In this document: one piece after another, positions 33,600 through 35,460 of the stretch
Layout of the letters: each line of letters opens with the position of its first letter
How positions within the stretch are numbered: position 1 is the first letter of the stretch
Assembly (NCBI GenBank): GCA_964523295.1
Contig: CAZGAH010000044.1
Coordinates: forward strand, 1-35,460
Direction of reading: 5' to 3'
From: CAZGAH01 sp964523295
GTDB taxonomy: Bacteria; Desulfobacterota; Desulfovibrionia; Desulfovibrionales; Desulfovibrionaceae
DNA length: 35,460 nt
Translations under genes and position numbers: made by a program
Notes under the pieces: model-generated
Told to the model about the DNA's origin: nothing
Seen by the model: the letters and a program-made list of their open reading frames with translations, nothing else
The model's database searches: none

Positions 33600-34333
33600 C
33601 AGAGGCCATTGGGAAGAATAGAAAACGTCACGCACTTAGTGCCTGACGTATGCTACGGAGAAGATGCATGTAGAATCTCTAAGATAGTTGGTGCAAGGGC
33701 TATGACGTCGTTGAGTGGCATGGCGATTGCGGTGCTTCCTCTGGCCGGAAAAACGAAATATGCAAAAATGAAAGATTGAAATCGTGGTATAGGCAAAAGA
33801 TTTTTTTTGCGTAAAATTATTTTTTATGTAGTTAATATGCCATCCGTGGGACTTTAACGTTTAAAATCTGATGTATGTGTTGATTGTTCTTGAAAATTTG
33901 TTAATCTTTATTTAATGCTGATGATTTATAAAAAAATAATTGATAAAAAATAAGTTGCAATGAGTGCTCAATATGAAGATGTTTTGCAATTACAAATAAT
34001 GGCGAAAACTTACAGGAGCTACCAGCTCGGGGATTGAAAGCCGCAGCGTTGTCATAGACCATCACGCGGCACGCCTCGCCATCCTCAGAGTAACGCAAGC
34101 CGCAGCATCGGCTATGCTGAGTTCCTGGCAGAAGCAGGTGAAATGTCCCTGTAAAGCGCCTTTCTTCGCTTGATAATTCACCATGAAGCGATGTATACAT
34201 CGTCAAGAATTCAGCGGCTTGCCTTGCCGTTGCCTTCGTTTTGGAGATCGGGGGGGGAGAAGGGCGGGCATCCGAAAGTCGTGCGGGTGGCAGTCCGGCG
34301 GGGCGGGTACCCGGGAAAACGAAAGGAGAATCC
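33600..34333. other. AT-rich intergenic island between the operon and cheV
   Basis: From about 33600 to 34010 the sequence is strongly AT-rich with A and T tracts, unlike the rest of the window, and has no supportable gene. The dyads TTTAA-CGT-TTAAA (near 33853) and GAGCT-ACC-AGCTC (near 34016) are visible. It may be a horizontally acquired scar or a target for xenogeneic silencers; promoters for cheV probably lie in its right part. Confidence 0.55.
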
Positions 34334-35290
34334 ATGAGCCATCAGACCAATATCTTGCTTGAGGCCGGCACGAATGAAGTTGAGATCGTGGTTTTCACGA
34401 TCGACGAGGCGCTGGACGATGGCACGACCTACTCATGGCTGTTTGGCGTCAATGTTGCTAAGGTCGTCGAAATCATACGGATTCCCAGTTTTACGGCAAT
34501 GCCGGAAGTTCCTCATCCTTCCGTCCTGGGTGCATTCAATCAGCGGGCCAGGATTATCCCTTTGTTGGATTTGGGCGTCTGGCTCGGCATCCCGCCTACT
34601 CGAACGACCAACGATAAAGTTCTGGTCACCGAATTCAACCGGGTCATCACGGCCTTCAAAGTCTCCGGTGTGGACAGAATCCATCGGTTGAGCTGGGAGC
34701 GGATCGAATCGCCGACCCGGCAGATGTCCCGTTTCAGTCAGGAAAGCGTTATTGGCGTGATCCGCTTGGAGTCTCAGGTTGTGCTTATTCTTGATCTGGA
34801 AAAAATTGTTGGCGAACTCAATCCCAAGACCGCAATGGATATGGGCAAGGCAACTGTCGACACCGAGCATGCCGTTGTGTACAAGGCCCTGGTCGTAGAC
34901 GATTCCCCTACTGTACGACGGTTGATCAAACAGTTGCTCGAGCAGGCCGGCTTCGAGGTCCGGGTTGCCTTTAACGGCCGAGAGGCCTGGGACTGGTTGC
35001 AGGAGTGCAAGGAGGAAATCCGTAACAAGGGCGCGGCGATATCGGACTTCCTGCAAGTTGTCGTTTCGGATATCGAAATGCCCATGATGGACGGGCACAG
35101 TCTGACCAGACGCATCAAGGAAGATTCTGATCTGAAACGGATCCCGGTAATCCTGTTCTCTTCGCTCATTTCAGAGAGTTTGCGGCACAAGGGCGAGGCC
35201 GTTGGCGCTGATCTTCAGGTCGCCAAGCCAGACCTCGGCGCCGTTGCCAATGCCGCCAGAGAATTGATCCACCAGAACTTCGGGATGTGA
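34334..35290 (+). CDS. cheV: Chemotaxis coupling protein CheV (CheW-REC fusion)
   Basis: A 318-aa chemotaxis protein linking receptors to CheA. The CheW domain (about 15-165) has SWLFGVNVAKVVEIIRIPSF and ARIIPLLDLGVWLGIP. The C-terminal receiver domain (about 184-315) has the acidic pair VVDDSPTVRR (Asp189, Asp190), the phospho-acceptor Asp246 in VVSDIEMPMMDGH, Ser in VILFSSLIS at the usual Thr position and Lys298 in VAKPDL. A clear AAAGGAG site precedes the ATG. It is monocistronic and divergent from the ten-gene operon. With flgM it shows that the organism is motile or descends from a motile lineage. Confidence 0.95.
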   Translation: MSHQTNILLEAGTNEVEIVVFTIDEALDDGTTYSWLFGVNVAKVVEIIRIPSFTAMPEVPHPSVLGAFNQRARIIPLLDLGVWLGIPPTRTTNDKVLVTEFNRVITAFKVSGVDRIHRLSWERIESPTRQMSRFSQESVIGVIRLESQVVLILDLEKIVGELNPKTAMDMGKATVDTEHAVVYKALVVDDSPTVRRLIKQLLEQAGFEVRVAFNGREAWDWLQECKEEIRNKGAAISDFLQVVVSDIEMPMMDGHSLTRRIKEDSDLKRIPVILFSSLISESLRHKGEAVGADLQVAKPDLGAVANAARELIHQNFGM

Positions 35291-35460
35291 TAGTCCCTCG
35301 CGGGCGTACTCGTTTGCGCACGACTCCACACTGAAGTGGCCCCCTTTCATCAGACAGCGCAACGGCCTCGCTAAGGTGGGTTCGTTTTCATACCTCCGCT
35401 GCTCTTGCTTCGTGCATACCTCTATCGTTCGATGTGAACTCAAGCCGTAGACAGCCGGCG
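35291..35460. other. Window end after cheV
   Basis: No supportable gene. The stretch ACTGAAGTGGCCCCC near 35331-35345 recalls the end of some IS3- or IS481-type elements, but no transposase is in view. Confidence 0.25.

Noticed and set aside
33901..34335. Minus-strand open frame of 144 codons overlapping the cheV start
   Set aside because: It would start exactly opposite the cheV start codon, has no ribosome site, runs through the AT-rich island and shows no recognisable domain. Possibly a degraded gene, not supportable.
35320..35460. End of an IS3/IS481-like element at the window edge
   Set aside because: Only a short resemblance of a terminal repeat; no transposase sequence or second repeat in the window.

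Overview
The window is a high-GC bacterial chromosome segment with five 10-N assembly gaps. It most likely comes from a Desulfovibrionales-type sulfate reducer. This is an inference from hrcA-grpE-dnaK, a Ros/MucR zinc-finger regulator, CheV, FlgM, and a MerR-type gene directly after pheT, plus overall codon style; no 16S rRNA gene is present.

Layout. (1) 33-3860: heat-shock operon hrcA-grpE-dnaK closed by a strong terminator. (2) 3959-7457: surface-polysaccharide genes, namely two glycosyltransferases transcribed divergently and a polysaccharide-deacetylase-like protein. (3) 7675-11475: an unknown three-helix membrane protein, a PH-domain-like membrane protein, a MucR-type regulator and a large ACT/metallo-beta-lactamase fusion. 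(4) 11762-14275: a methyltransferase translationally coupled to a glycosyltransferase, then a free-standing CBM48 domain protein. (5) 14290-16250: a prophage-style regulatory pair (excisionase-like HTH facing a CI/S24 repressor whose catalytic Ser is Thr) and a lytic transglycosylase. (6) 16506-17559: flgM behind a sigma-28-type promoter, followed by a decayed IS66-family element. (7) 17863-20787: a lipoprotein of the periplasmic-binding-protein fold, an ATP-grasp ligase and a GNAT acetyltransferase. (8) 20937-23876: pheT without an adjacent pheS, and a MerR regulator. (9) 33557 down to 23977, minus strand: a compact ten-gene operon. (10) 34334-35290: cheV.

The most interesting system is the ten-gene operon. 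It starts from a near-consensus promoter (TTGACA, 16 bp, TATAGT) and encodes, in order, a secreted BamE-like protein, a FabG-type ketoreductase, a ketosynthase, an FAD-dependent CrtI/retinol-saturase-like oxidoreductase, a second ketosynthase, an acyl carrier protein, a PlsC-type acyltransferase, a PaaK-like AMP-forming ligase, a radical SAM/SPASM enzyme and a hotdog dehydratase. Together these could activate a carboxylic acid starter, extend and dehydrate it on a dedicated ACP, modify the chain by flavin and radical chemistry, and transfer it to a glycerolipid or similar acceptor. It resembles aryl-polyene loci and the gene sets proposed for ladderane lipids, but matches neither completely. 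The product is unknown.

The N gaps all fall inside genes. Three of them (hrcA, the 5258 glycosyltransferase, the 17863 lipoprotein) can be joined in frame with a 4-nt overlap, no gap and a 1-nt overlap respectively, so those genes are probably intact. The oxidoreductase gene carries two gaps and one apparent frameshift.
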